From positions 1 to 64,000 of the forward strand of contig JBBRAX010000018.1 of the NCBI GenBank assembly GCA_038206395.1: DNA of 64,000 nucleotides. Reading direction: 5' to 3'. Made by a program: the position numbers and the translations under genes. The notes beneath the pieces are model-generated. The model searched no databases and was not told the DNA's origin. It saw nothing but the letters and a program-made list of their open reading frames with translations. Within the stretch, counting starts at the first letter, position 1. Each line of letters starts with the position of its first letter. Source of the stretch: JAGSPQ01 sp038206395. Lineage in GTDB: Bacteria; Myxococcota; Myxococcia; Myxococcales; Myxococcaceae. Below are positions 29,126 through 37,726 of this stretch, piece after piece.

Positions 29126-29722
29126 GTGCCTGCTGACGCGACTGCGTTGCTCAGAGACCGCGTGCTGACCGCGAGCGTGAAGCTGATCGAGTCAGAAGGC
29201 CTGGCCGCGTTGTCGCTGCGGGAAGTCGCGCGCCGCGCGGGAGTCAGCCACCAGGCGCCGTACCACCACTTCGGCGACAAGGAATCGATTCTGGCCGCGC
29301 TGGTGATCCACGGCTTCGACGCGTTGAGCGCGCGGCTGGATGCGGCGATCGCAGCGGCCAGGACGCTTCAGGACAAGGTGGCGGCGGTCGGCGAGACGTA
29401 CGTCGCGTTCGCGCTCGAAAAGCCTGCGCACTTCCAGGTGATGTTCCGCCCTGAGCTGGTGGACCTGGGCCGTTTCCCCGAGGCGGCAGCAGCGGGCCGG
29501 AAGGCGTTCGGCAAAGCGACGGCGATCTTCGCGGCTCTTCCGGGCGACCCGAAGGTGATGTCGGCGCTGCTGTGGTCGACGGGGCACGGCCTCGCGTCGT
29601 TGATGCTCGACAAGAGCCTGCCGCGCCGCAGCGCCACCGGGGCCGAACGCCGCGCGCTGGCCCGCGACGTGATGCGCACGCTCGCCGTCCTCGCCACATC
29701 CTCGAAACGGAGAACCAGGTGA
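29126..29722 (+). CDS. TetR/AcrR family transcriptional regulator
   Basis: 198 residues, GTG start. N-terminal TetR helix-turn-helix: SVKLIESEGLAALSLREVARRAGVSHQAPYHHFGDKESILAALV (about residues 17-60). The C-terminal ligand-binding part contains HFQVMFRPELVDL and resembles the WHG-domain TetR subfamily. Two operator-like palindromes lie just upstream, suggesting autorepression, and the stop overlaps the GTG start of the thioesterase-like gene (GTGA), so the regulator probably controls the thioesterase-esterase pair. The ligand is unknown; a fatty acid or acyl-CoA is a guess from the neighbour. Confidence 0.9.
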   Translation: MPADATALLRDRVLTASVKLIESEGLAALSLREVARRAGVSHQAPYHHFGDKESILAALVIHGFDALSARLDAAIAAARTLQDKVAAVGETYVAFALEKPAHFQVMFRPELVDLGRFPEAAAAGRKAFGKATAIFAALPGDPKVMSALLWSTGHGLASLMLDKSLPRRSATGAERRALARDVMRTLAVLATSSKRRTR

Positions 29723-30486
29723 TCGAAACACCGATGAAGAGCACGGGCGGAAGCTGGGCAGTGCCTGATGGCTGGGGCCAGGGAAAAGGTGTCTACGGCG
29801 GCCTGATCGCCGGAGCGCTGGTGAACGCCGCGACCGAGAGGCTCATCGACAAGACGCGGGCGCTGCGGGCGCTGACGATGCACTTCCTGGCTCCACCGGA
29901 TGCGGCGCCCTCGACGATTTCGGTGGAGACGATTCGCGAAGGCGGCGCCTCTTCCACCCTCGAGGCCCGCCTGCTTCAGGGCAGCCTCAAGGCGCACGCG
30001 ATGATGGTGTTCAGCAAGCCGCGGCCGGGAGCGCCGTACGTCCACGAAACGCCGGCGTTCGACCCGGCGTGGGAGAAGGTCGACATCGTGCCGGTCGAGC
30101 CGCCGATGGCGCCGATCTTCGCGCAGCACTTCGAGTACCGCCCGGTGGGGGCGTGGCCGTTCAGCGGCGGTGAGAAGGCCGAGAGCAGCGGCTGGGTGCG
30201 GCCGCGCGAGTTCAGCGGCAAGTACGACGCGACGCTGATCGTCGCGATCGCCGACGCCTTCTGGCACAGCGTTCATGTGCGGGCGCAGAGCATTCGCCCG
30301 TCGCTGACGGTCACCTTCTCGGTCGAGCTCTACGGAGATCCGGGGGCGGTGCCGCTGCACGCTCCGCTGTTCCACCACGGGGTCACCTGGGTGTCAGAAG
30401 CAGGCTACGCGTCCGAACGACGGACGTTGTGGTCGCCTGATGGGAAGCTGCTGGCGGTCAACAACCAGGCGATCGCTGTGCTCTAA
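29719..30486 (+). CDS. Acyl-CoA thioesterase-like hotdog protein
   Basis: 255 residues. The GTG at 29719 overlaps the TetR stop and has GGAG seven bases upstream. Two hotdog-like halves as in TesB-type thioesterases: QGKGVYGGLIAGALVNAATE near residue 17 and ALTMHFLAPPDAAPSTISVE near 50 in the first; ESSGWVRPREF, LIVAIADAFWHSV and SLTVTFSVELYG in the second. It likely hydrolyses acyl-CoA esters in the cytoplasm. Co-transcribed with the TetR regulator; the esterase follows after 9 bp. Confidence 0.82.
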   Translation: MIETPMKSTGGSWAVPDGWGQGKGVYGGLIAGALVNAATERLIDKTRALRALTMHFLAPPDAAPSTISVETIREGGASSTLEARLLQGSLKAHAMMVFSKPRPGAPYVHETPAFDPAWEKVDIVPVEPPMAPIFAQHFEYRPVGAWPFSGGEKAESSGWVRPREFSGKYDATLIVAIADAFWHSVHVRAQSIRPSLTVTFSVELYGDPGAVPLHAPLFHHGVTWVSEAGYASERRTLWSPDGKLLAVNNQAIAVL

Positions 30487-30495
30487 AGCGCCGCG

Positions 30496-31119
30496 ATGCC
30501 CTGGCTCGAAGATCGTTTCGCCGACCTCCCCTCGCGGGTGCAGCTGCCTGCGGACTACGCGCCGAACAAGCGGTGGCCGCTGGTGGTCTTTCTGCACGGC
30601 AGCGGCGAGCGCGGAGACGACAACACCTCGCAGCTGACGCATGGCGTGCAGCACTTCGCGGGGCTGGATGCGATCGTGGTCGCGCCGCAATGCCCGCGCG
30701 ACGACACGTGGGGCGGCACGTGGTTCGGCGGCCCGACGCGCAGCCAGGCGGCGGTGATTTCGCTCGTCGCCCTTCTTCGCAGCCGCCAGACGGTGGACCC
30801 CGCGCGCGTGGTGCTGATCGGCGCCTCGATGGGAGCGATCGGCGGCTGGGAAATTCTTGCGAAGCACAAAGGCGTCTTCACCGCGGCCGCGCTGCTGTGC
30901 GGAGAGCCGGACCTCGCGTGGGAGCCGCTGCTTCGCGGGCAGAGGATCTGGTCTTTTCACGGCGAGTCCGACGACCTGGTGCCCATTGGCCCGGCGCGGG
31001 CGCTGCACCAGATGCTCCCGTCGCCCGCGCGCTTCACCGCGATTCCGGGCCGAGGCCATGACATCTGGGCGCCGGTGCTCGGGGACCCGGGCCTCTACCA
31101 GTGGTTATTCGAGCGCTGA
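30496..31119 (+). CDS. Alpha/beta hydrolase (carboxylesterase type)
   Basis: 207 residues with no signal peptide. WPLVVFLHGSGERGDDN forms the oxyanion region near residue 27. The nucleophile elbow is GASMGAIGG (Ser near 110), with the acid in HGESDDLVPIGPA (near 156) and the base in IPGRGHDIW (His near 187). This arrangement fits the phospholipase/carboxylesterase and PHB-depolymerase-like esterases. Substrate unknown. Third gene of the TetR-thioesterase unit. Confidence 0.85.
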   Translation: MPWLEDRFADLPSRVQLPADYAPNKRWPLVVFLHGSGERGDDNTSQLTHGVQHFAGLDAIVVAPQCPRDDTWGGTWFGGPTRSQAAVISLVALLRSRQTVDPARVVLIGASMGAIGGWEILAKHKGVFTAAALLCGEPDLAWEPLLRGQRIWSFHGESDDLVPIGPARALHQMLPSPARFTAIPGRGHDIWAPVLGDPGLYQWLFER

Positions 31120-31125
31120 CAGACC

Positions 31126-31707
31126 TCACTGGCTCCAATGTTGGCGATCGAGCAAGCGACCCCAGCTGGGGTCGAAGGGGTGGACGCGGGTCACCGCCCC
31201 CCGCTCGTCAACCAGGCTTCGCCCTTCGTTGGCCCACTGAAAGATGGAGCCGCGCAAGTTGAACACCTGGGTCTTCCCGAGCGCCCTGAGCCGCTCGACC
31301 GCCACGCCTGAGCGCCACCCGACCGAGCAGTAGAGCACGACGGTTCGACCCGGCCCCGCGCGCTCGATGGCACGCAGCTGGTCTGCCTGCGTCTCTGCCC
31401 AGAGCGCGCCAGGCAGGTGACTCACGTCGTATTCAACGCGGGCGCGCACGTCGAGCACGAGCGGGTGGGCAGCCCCGGCAGCGAGCAGGCTCGACAGCTC
31501 GGCCGTCGTCAATGACGCAACCCCGCCCACGCGCGCATCGATGCGGCGGCGCAGCGCGTCCAGCGAGTCGGCGGCGAAGATCGTTTTCGCGCGCAAGAGG
31601 AGACCCGTCAGCATGAACGTCAGCAGGGCGACCGCCATCGCGCGCCGGGCGGAGTAACGCTTCGTTGCTCTGGCAGACTGTGACGCAATGAGCGGCGCGT
31701 GCCTCAT
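31126..31707 (-). CDS. Membrane-anchored or periplasmic rhodanese-domain sulfurtransferase
   Basis: 193 residues from ATG 31707, which has GGGTGG upstream and sits 9 nt after an ECF-type promoter motif. An N-terminal basic region and helix (MAVALLTFMLTGLLL) followed by IFAAD gives a signal peptide or anchor. Single rhodanese domain: PLVLDVRARVEYDVSHLPGAL near residue 85, catalytic Cys in VLYCSVGWRSGVAVERL near 125, then VFNLRGSIFQWANEG. Rhodaneses carry persulfide (or selenide) on the Cys. It resembles the sulfurtransferases found near E. coli-type ynjBCD transport genes; such a transporter is encoded at 35-39 kb here. Confidence 0.85.
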   Translation of the reverse strand: MRHAPLIASQSARATKRYSARRAMAVALLTFMLTGLLLRAKTIFAADSLDALRRRIDARVGGVASLTTAELSSLLAAGAAHPLVLDVRARVEYDVSHLPGALWAETQADQLRAIERAGPGRTVVLYCSVGWRSGVAVERLRALGKTQVFNLRGSIFQWANEGRSLVDERGAVTRVHPFDPSWGRLLDRQHWSQ

Positions 31708-31716
31708 ACCCACCCT

Positions 31717-31742
31717 GTCTCCAGACGGGCGAAACCGTTACA
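31717..31742 (-). promoter_or_regulatory. ECF-type promoter site 1 (rhodanese gene)
   Basis: Minus-strand TGTAAC (31742-31737), exactly 16 nt, AGAC (31720-31717), then 9 nt to the ATG at 31707. One of seven sites with identical geometry between 31.7 and 49.1 kb. Confidence 0.75.
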
Positions 31743-31746
31743 GCCG

Positions 31747-32823
31747 ATGAGCAGGCCGCGGCTGGTGCTGGTGGGTCCGGGGCTGGCCAACCTCCAGGCG
31801 CTGGCGCGGCTGGGGGAGCGCGCCGAGGTCACGCTCGTCAGTGAGGGCGACCACCACACCTACAGCGGCATGCTGCCAGGAGTCCTGGTCGGGCAGCGCG
31901 ACGCCGAGGCCGCCTCCATCGACCTGGCGGCGCTCTGCGCTCGCAGCGGAGCGCGCCTCGAGCCCAGCGGGGCGCAGCGGCTCGACCTCGAAGGTCGGAT
32001 CGTCGAGCTGCGCGATGGCCGGCGGGTGCCGTTCGACGTCCTGAGCGTCAACATCGGTGCGGGCCAACGCGGCGATGGGCTGCCGGGGGTTCGGCAACAC
32101 GCCATCTCGCTCAAGCCGATGTTCCCCGCCTCCCACCTGCTCCTCGCCGCCGAAGGTCCCCTGGTCATCGCCGGCGGGGGGGTCGCCGCCGTGGAGCTCG
32201 CGCTCGTTCTCAAGCACCGAACGAAGGCGCCGACGACGCTCGTCACCAGCGCCGACGTGCTGCCCCGAGCCGGGCCTGCGCTGGCGGCCGCTGCGCTACG
32301 GGAGCTCGAGCAGGCCGGCGTCACGGTGCTGACCCAGCGACGCGTCGTCGGCGCCGAGCCCAACACGGCGCTGATCGACGACGGCTCGAGGCTGGCGTTC
32401 GGCACGCTGGTCTGGGCAACGGGCCCGAAGGCAGCCGCGATCCTTCGCGGGTCGAGCGCGGCCGTCGATGAGGCCGGCTACCTGCGCGTGGCGTCGACGC
32501 TCCAGAGCACCTCCCACCCCGCTGTGTTCGGTGCTGGCGACTGCGTCTCGATCGACCACCACGAGGGGCTTGAGAAGGCAGGCGTGTTCTCTATTCGCCA
32601 GGGGCCGACGCTGGTCGAGAACCTGACCGCCGCGCTGGCGGGTCGACCACCTTCGCAGCGGTACGAACCGACGTTGAGGCCGCTGCAGCTCCTGAACCTC
32701 GGCGACGGGCGAGCGCTGGGGACCTGGCACGGGCACGTCTTTTCCGGACGCGCGGCGTTCTGGCTGAAGGAGTTCATCGACCGACGGTGGATCCGCCAGT
32801 ACCGCGCAGTCGAGCGCCGCTGA
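31747..32823 (+). CDS. FAD-dependent pyridine nucleotide oxidoreductase (NDH-2/Nterm_to_SelD-like)
   Basis: 358 residues from ATG 31747. It has an N-terminal FAD-binding region LVLVGPGLANLQALARL (the usual GGGxAG is GPGLAN), THHTYSG-like segment EGDHHTYSGMLPGVL, the NAD-binding motif VIAGGGVAAVELAL near residue 142 and FGAGDCVSID near 262 for FAD. HTYSGMLPG is characteristic of the pyridine nucleotide-disulfide oxidoreductases that also occur fused to SelD in some organisms (TIGR03169-like); there is no SelD domain here. It is related to type II NADH dehydrogenase but lacks redox-active Cys. Divergent from the rhodanese and convergent with the disulfide reductase. Confidence 0.8.
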   Translation: MSRPRLVLVGPGLANLQALARLGERAEVTLVSEGDHHTYSGMLPGVLVGQRDAEAASIDLAALCARSGARLEPSGAQRLDLEGRIVELRDGRRVPFDVLSVNIGAGQRGDGLPGVRQHAISLKPMFPASHLLLAAEGPLVIAGGGVAAVELALVLKHRTKAPTTLVTSADVLPRAGPALAAAALRELEQAGVTVLTQRRVVGAEPNTALIDDGSRLAFGTLVWATGPKAAAILRGSSAAVDEAGYLRVASTLQSTSHPAVFGAGDCVSIDHHEGLEKAGVFSIRQGPTLVENLTAALAGRPPSQRYEPTLRPLQLLNLGDGRALGTWHGHVFSGRAAFWLKEFIDRRWIRQYRAVERR

Positions 32824-32827
32824 GCCT

Positions 32828-34351
32828 TTAGCGCTGCCAGGAAAGCAGACGCTCGAAGAGCCGCTTGACGAAGGGCGTGAGGCGGGCGCGGCCGTGCAGG
32901 TCGCCGATGCGCTTCCACGCCTCGGCCCGCGTTGGGTAGGGGTGCACGGTCGAGGCGAGCTGGCCAAGCGTGAGCTTGTTGGTGACCGCCAACGCCATCT
33001 CGCCGATGAGGTCGCCGGCGTCGCGCCCGACCAGCGTGGCGCCGAGGATCCGGCCGCTCTTCCGGTCGGCGTGCACGCGCGCAAACCCCTCTTCGTCAGA
33101 CTCGAGGATCGCCCGGTCAACGTCGGTGAGGTGCACCGTGTAGGTGACGACCTCCTCGCCGCGCTGGGCGGCCTCGGTGTGCAAGAGCCCGACGTGGGCG
33201 ATCTCAGGGTCGGTGTACGTGGCCCAGGGGATCGTCAGCGTCGTGACCTTCTTCCGCCCCCAGAAGAGCGCGTTCTGCAGGACGATGCGGCTCATCGCGT
33301 CGGCGGCGTGGGTGAACTGCCAGCGGCCAGCCACGTCACCCGAAGCGTAGATGCGCGGGTTCGAGCTGCGCAGCGAGTCGTCGACCGTGACCCCGCGTTT
33401 GTCGAACGCGACGCCGGCCTTCTCGAGCCCGAGGTCCTCGAGGTTGGGCGCGCGGCCGGTCGCGACGAGAATGGCGTCGACCTCGACTGTCTGGCTCTGG
33501 CCGTCGCGCTCGAAGAGCACCCGCCGCACCTCCCCCGTGCGCTCGACCCGCAGCGGCTTCACGCCCAGCTCGGCGCGAATTCCTTCTTGCGCGAAGCGCG
33601 CGGCGAGCACGGCCGAGGCGTCGGGATCCTCGCGAGGCAGCAGCTTTTCATCGAGCGCCAGGACGGTGACCTCCGCGCCGAAGCGCCGGAAGCTCTGCGC
33701 GAGCTCGCAGCCGATCGGACCCGCACCGAGCACCAGCCAGCGCTTCGGCAGCGACGTCAGGTTGAAGACCGTCTCGTTGGTGAAGAAGCCGGCGTCGGCC
33801 AGGCCAGGAATTGGGGGCACCGCCGCGCGCGCGCCAGTCGAAATCAGCGCCTTCGAGAAGTCGAGCGCCGTGCCGTTGACCTCGACGCGCGTTCCCGAGA
33901 CGAACTTCGCCTCGCCCAGGTACATGTCCACGCCCAGCCCCGAGAAACGCTCGAACGAATCGTTGGGAGCGATGCGCGCGCGCAGCCGACGCATCCGCGC
34001 CATCACCGCGCCGAAGTCGACCGTCGGTGCCGAGGCGGTCTGCACCCCAAAACGACCGGCGTGGACGGCGTCGTAGGCCGCGCGTGCAGCCCGAATGACG
34101 GCCTTCGAAGGGACGCAGCCGGTATTCAAACAATCGCCACCGCTCTGATGTCGCTCGATCAGCGCGACCCGCGCGCCCAAGGCCGCCGCGCCCGCCGCAG
34201 CGACCAGGCCCGCCGTGCCCGCCCCGACGATCACGAGGTTGTAGCGACCCTTCGGGACGGGGCTGCGCCAGTCGGGTGGGTGGGTGAGCTTCGCGAGGGC
34301 GCGGTTGGGCCCGTCGTCGGGCGTGAGGGCCAGGGGGCTCGACGGTGTCAT
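32828..34351 (-). CDS. MerA-like FAD/NAD(P) disulfide oxidoreductase without Hg-specific motifs
   Basis: 507 residues from ATG 34351 (ATGA overlap with the VTT gene). FAD motif VIVGAGTAGLVAAAGAAALG near residue 44; redox disulfide GGDCLNTGCVPSKA near 80; NAD motif LVLGAGPIGCELAQSF; second FAD motif IYASGDVAG; C-terminal catalytic HPYPTRAEAW, so an active-looking group I disulfide reductase. It lacks the N-terminal HMA domain and the C-terminal Cys pair of true mercuric reductase. Proteins of this type often accompany VTT (TVP38/DedA-like) membrane proteins, as here. Natural substrate unknown; a disulfide, metal or metalloid is possible. Confidence 0.88.
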   Translation of the reverse strand: MTPSSPLALTPDDGPNRALAKLTHPPDWRSPVPKGRYNLVIVGAGTAGLVAAAGAAALGARVALIERHQSGGDCLNTGCVPSKAVIRAARAAYDAVHAGRFGVQTASAPTVDFGAVMARMRRLRARIAPNDSFERFSGLGVDMYLGEAKFVSGTRVEVNGTALDFSKALISTGARAAVPPIPGLADAGFFTNETVFNLTSLPKRWLVLGAGPIGCELAQSFRRFGAEVTVLALDEKLLPREDPDASAVLAARFAQEGIRAELGVKPLRVERTGEVRRVLFERDGQSQTVEVDAILVATGRAPNLEDLGLEKAGVAFDKRGVTVDDSLRSSNPRIYASGDVAGRWQFTHAADAMSRIVLQNALFWGRKKVTTLTIPWATYTDPEIAHVGLLHTEAAQRGEEVVTYTVHLTDVDRAILESDEEGFARVHADRKSGRILGATLVGRDAGDLIGEMALAVTNKLTLGQLASTVHPYPTRAEAWKRIGDLHGRARLTPFVKRLFERLLSWQR

Positions 34352-35082
34352 GGGGTGGCGTCCTTTTCCTCTTTGAGGGTCTTCGACAGGGTTGCCCGGG
34401 CGGCGCGGGTGATCCACACCGTGACGACGAGGGTGGCGACCAGCCCGGCGACATAGAGCACGGTGCCCAGCGGGCCAGCCGAAGGCCGCTCGCCCGAGAG
34501 CAGCCCACTCGCGCTCGTCACCAGCGAGCCGAGGTAGAGGTAGAGGAAGGTCCCTGGCGCCATCCCGATGACCGAGCCGAAGACGTAGTCGCGGGTCGAG
34601 ACCCGGGTGAGGCCGAGCATGTAGTTGAGCAGGTTGAAGGGAACCAGCGGCGAGAGGCGCAGCAGCAGCACGAGCCGGAAGCCACCGCTGGCGACCGCCT
34701 CGTCGATGGCGCGAAATCGCGGGCTGCTCTTCACGCGGCCCTCGACCCAGCGACGCGCGACGGTGCGACCAAGGAGGAAGGCCGCCGTCGCCGCGACGGT
34801 GGCCGACGGGAGGACGATTGCAAAGCCAACGAACGGGCCCCAGATGAAGCCGGCGCCGAGGGTGAGGACGGACGCCGGCAACAACAGCACCGCCGCGCCC
34901 ACGTAGACGCCTGCAAACGCGAGCGCGCCCCCCCACCCCGCCTGCCGCACCCACTCGACGAAGTTGAGCAGGTGCCGGGGCGCGTCGACGGCGCGCAGGC
35001 CCACGAGCAGCGCCGCCACCCCGCCGACCACCGCGGTCGGCTTGAGCCACGCGTGCTTCTTCTTCGGTGCGGGGGAAGTCAT
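34348..35082 (-). CDS. TVP38/TMEM64 (VTT domain) membrane protein
   Basis: 244 residues from ATG 35082; a GTG at 35085 is the alternative. VTT/SNARE-associated domain: GVYVGAAVLLLPASVLTLGAGFIWGPFVGFAIV near residues 60-92, then RLSPLVPFNLLNYMLGLTRVSTRDYVFGSVIGMAPGTFLYLYLGSL near 142-190, with TM helices flanking. DedA/VTT proteins have reentrant helices and some act in lipid scrambling or ion-coupled transport. Its own ECF-type promoter motif lies 9 nt before the start, within the tail of the ABC ATPase gene region. Coupled to the disulfide reductase. Confidence 0.9.
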   Translation of the reverse strand: MTSPAPKKKHAWLKPTAVVGGVAALLVGLRAVDAPRHLLNFVEWVRQAGWGGALAFAGVYVGAAVLLLPASVLTLGAGFIWGPFVGFAIVLPSATVAATAAFLLGRTVARRWVEGRVKSSPRFRAIDEAVASGGFRLVLLLRLSPLVPFNLLNYMLGLTRVSTRDYVFGSVIGMAPGTFLYLYLGSLVTSASGLLSGERPSAGPLGTVLYVAGLVATLVVTVWITRAARATLSKTLKEEKDATP

Positions 35083-35091
35083 CACGGCACT

Positions 35092-35117
35092 GTCTCGGGC
35101 CGCCCCCGTTCGTTACG
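35092..35117 (-). promoter_or_regulatory. ECF-type promoter site 2 (VTT-reductase pair, internal)
   Basis: Minus-strand CGTAAC (35117-35112), 16 nt, AGAC (35095-35092), then 9 nt to ATG 35082. The first base differs from the TGTAAC of the other sites. It overlaps the last codons of the ABC ATPase gene, so it would be an internal promoter. Confidence 0.6.
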
Positions 35118-36138
35118 CCAGGACGACGAGCCGTTCGGGGGGCAGGTGAATCGTCACCCGCGCTCCGACGCGCAGCTCAGCCCAGCGAGGCACGACCAGC
35201 TCGAGCGTCAGGCCCCTGGCTGCGACCCATGCGCGCTGCTCGGCGCCGTTGAAGACGAGGCTGCCCACTTCGGCCTCGAGGGCATTCGGCCCGGGCCCAA
35301 GTCCAATGTCCTGCGGCCAGATGCACAGCCGCGAAGGCCCATCGGGGCCCGCACTTGCGAGCGCGAAGTTACCCAGCTCCGTTCGTGCCGACGCGCCGGC
35401 GACCACGGCGTCGAGAAAGTTCGTCGCGCCGAGAAACCGGGCCACGGCCTCACTCGAAGGCGCCTGGTAGAGGCGCGCCGGTGTGTCGGTCTGCAGAATG
35501 CGGCCAGCGTCCATCACCGAGATCCGGTGGGCCAGCGACGACGCCTCCCGCTGATCGTGGGTCACCACCACCATCGTCAGCTGGGCCGCCACCTGGAGCT
35601 CGAGAATGAGCGCCCGCATCTCATCGCGCAGCGTCGCGTCGAGGGCGCTCAGGGGCTCATCGAGCAGCAGCACCCGCGGCTTCGCCATCAGTGCGCGAGC
35701 CAGCGCGACCCGCTGGCGCTCCCCGCCCGAGAGCTCGTGGGGCAGGCGCGTCTCGTAGCGCTCGAGCCGCACCTGGGCCAACGCGGCGCGCGCCCCGCGC
35801 TGGGCTGCGTCCCGCGCTTCGCCACGCGCTCTCGCCGGAAAGCCGACGTTCGCGAGCACCGACATCTGCGGGAACAACAGGTGCTCCTGGTACACGAGCA
35901 CCACGCCGCGCTGGTCGGTTGGCAGGTGGGTGACGTCGAGGCCGTCGATTCGCACCTCACCGCTCGAGGGCGTCACCAGCCCGGCGAGGCATCGCAGCAG
36001 CGTCGTCTTCCCGCATCCGCTCGGGCCCAGCAGCGCGTGAATGCGCCCCGGCTCGGGCTCGAGGCTGACGCGCTCGAGCGCGCGGGTGCCGCCAAAGGTG
36101 ACGCTGACACCGTCGACCACCACGCGCGCGCTGGTCAT
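35113..36138 (-). CDS. ABC transporter ATP-binding protein (YnjD/spermidine-Fe type)
   Basis: 341 residues from ATG 36138 (ATGA overlap with the second permease gene). Walker A LLGPSGCGKTTLLRCLAG near residue 40, Q-loop VLVYQEHLLFPQMSV near 85, signature LSGGERQRVALARAL near 135, Walker B VLLLDEPLSALDA near 155, H-loop VVVTHDQREASSLA near 190. The C-terminal 110 residues form the TOBE-type regulatory region (SRLCIWPQDIGL, VTIHLPPERLVVL). This CUT1/ferric-type subgroup drives importers. It works with the two permeases and the substrate-binding lipoprotein encoded upstream. Confidence 0.92.
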   Translation of the reverse strand: MTSARVVVDGVSVTFGGTRALERVSLEPEPGRIHALLGPSGCGKTTLLRCLAGLVTPSSGEVRIDGLDVTHLPTDQRGVVLVYQEHLLFPQMSVLANVGFPARARGEARDAAQRGARAALAQVRLERYETRLPHELSGGERQRVALARALMAKPRVLLLDEPLSALDATLRDEMRALILELQVAAQLTMVVVTHDQREASSLAHRISVMDAGRILQTDTPARLYQAPSSEAVARFLGATNFLDAVVAGASARTELGNFALASAGPDGPSRLCIWPQDIGLGPGPNALEAEVGSLVFNGAEQRAWVAARGLTLELVVPRWAELRVGARVTIHLPPERLVVLA

Positions 36139-36917
36139 CCCCGGCCCCCGAGCACCGAGCCGGTGAGCGCCCGGCCCGTCACCGGCAACAACAGGAACAC
36201 CGGCGCCAGAAACGCGACACAGGCGGCCGCGGTGAGGTGCAGGTCGCCGCCCGACGCCAGCCCGAAGAGCAGCACCGGCAGCGTAATCACCACGCCCCCC
36301 CCGACCACCAGCGTCAGCGCGACCTGCGACCACGACACCAGAAATGCGAAGAGCGCGGCGATCAGCAGCCCGGGCCACACCAACGGCAACGTGACGGTGG
36401 CGAGGATGCGCAGGCGGCCTGCGCCAAGGTTGCGCGCCACGTCTTCGTAGCGCGCGTCAAAGCCCGAGAAGGTCGCCGCGATGGCGCTCACCGTGTAGGG
36501 CAACGCCGGCACGAGGTGAGACAAGACGACGCCGAGCTGGGTGTCTGCGAGGCCCAGGTGAATGAAGCCCGCGTGCAGCCCCAGCGCGGCCGCCGTGGGT
36601 GGGAGCAGCGCTGGCGCCACCAGCCAGGTGCGCAGCGCGGCGCGGCCGCGGAAAGTTGAAAGGCCGAGCGCCCGACCCGCTGGGTAGGCGAGGACGATGG
36701 ACAGCGCGGCAACGGCCGAGGCGATGAGCACGCTCGCCATCGTCGCGGACACCGCGCCTGAGCGCGCCACCTCGCGAAAGCCGCGCAGCCCGAAGGACTG
36801 GGGCAGGAGCGCGGGGGGGAACCACTGCTGCGCGACCGACCAGAGCGCGAGCGGCAGGAGCACGGCAGCGATCGCCAGGCAGCCCAGCAGCGCGAGCCCC
36901 AACCCACGGCCCCTCAT
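36135..36917 (-). CDS. ABC transporter permease, second subunit
   Basis: 260 residues from ATG 36917 (ATGA overlap with the first permease). About six TM helices: LALLGCLAIAAVLLPLALWSV, ATMASVLIASAVAALSIVLAYPAG, LVAPALLPPTAAALGL and others. The cytoplasmic EAA loop is YEDVARNLGAGRLRILATVTLPLVWPGLL near residue 165, which contacts the ATPase. In E. coli YnjC both permease halves are one protein; here they are separate. Belongs to the YnjBCD-like importer; substrate unknown. Confidence 0.9.
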   Translation of the reverse strand: MRGRGLGLALLGCLAIAAVLLPLALWSVAQQWFPPALLPQSFGLRGFREVARSGAVSATMASVLIASAVAALSIVLAYPAGRALGLSTFRGRAALRTWLVAPALLPPTAAALGLHAGFIHLGLADTQLGVVLSHLVPALPYTVSAIAATFSGFDARYEDVARNLGAGRLRILATVTLPLVWPGLLIAALFAFLVSWSQVALTLVVGGGVVITLPVLLFGLASGGDLHLTAAACVAFLAPVFLLLPVTGRALTGSVLGGRG

Positions 36918-37726
36918 CGGACCCTGCCTCTCACGCCATTGAGCGCGAGCGCGGCCGCCACCACGGAAGCGAAGATCAGCAGCGCGACCGCCATGCCCTC
37001 GGGGCGCCGCGCGAGGTCGACGTCGGTGTACAGGCGAAAGCTCCAGACCCCGAGCATCGACGGCCGGGTCTGCCCCAGCAGCCGCGGCACCTCGAACGCC
37101 CCGAAGGCATAGGCGAAGACGAGCGTCGAGCCGGTGCGCAGGGCCGGCAGCGCCGCGGGCAGCGTGACCTCGCGCAGGACGCGCCACCGCGACGCGCCGA
37201 GGTTCTGCGCGACCTCCTCGAGCTTCAGCGTCTCACCCCGCAGCGCCGAGAGGACGAGCACCGCGATGAAAGGTGCCTCTTTCCACACGTAGGTGAAGAC
37301 GATGCCGACGCCGAAGCGATCGTTCACGAGCGGGGGCAGTGCGGCGCCGCCGAGCAGGCGATTGAGGAGGCCGCTCTGCGACAGCAACATCAGCGCAGCG
37401 ATGGCGACGACCAGGTGCGGCATCGGCAGCGGCACCTGCAGCAGCACCCGCGTCACCCGCCCTCCGAAGGTCTGGAACACCCGACGCACGAGCAGCGCGA
37501 TCAGCAGGCCGAGCGCAGCAGCGAGGATGGTGCTCGTCAGCGCGACACGCCACGTCAGCGCGAGCGAGGCGACCAGCTCATCGCTGCCCAGGAGCCTTCT
37601 CCAGGCGCCCAGCCCGTCGTCGAGGCTCACCGACACCGCCTCGACCAGCGCGCCGCCGAACAACAACAGCAGCACGAAGGCCGCCGGCACCGTGCCCCAC
37701 CCGGCCCAGGACCTACCGGGGCGCAT
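36914..37726 (-). CDS. ABC transporter permease, first subunit
   Basis: 270 residues. TM helices at VPAAFVLLLLFGGALVEAV, LTSTILAAALGLLIALLV, VVAIAALMLLSQSGLL, VGIVFTYVWKEAPFIAVLVLSAL and at the C-terminus. EAA loop: LEEVAQNLGASRWRVLREVTLPAALPAL near residue 170. The start overlaps the substrate-binding protein stop by 14 bp, so translation is coupled. It forms the channel with the second permease. Confidence 0.9.
   Translation of the reverse strand: MRPGRSWAGWGTVPAAFVLLLLFGGALVEAVSVSLDDGLGAWRRLLGSDELVASLALTWRVALTSTILAAALGLLIALLVRRVFQTFGGRVTRVLLQVPLPMPHLVVAIAALMLLSQSGLLNRLLGGAALPPLVNDRFGVGIVFTYVWKEAPFIAVLVLSALRGETLKLEEVAQNLGASRWRVLREVTLPAALPALRTGSTLVFAYAFGAFEVPRLLGQTRPSMLGVWSFRLYTDVDLARRPEGMAVALLIFASVVAAALALNGVRGRVR

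Noticed and set aside
32828..34351. Mercuric reductase (merA)
   Set aside because: No HMA domain, no C-terminal Cys pair and no other mer genes.
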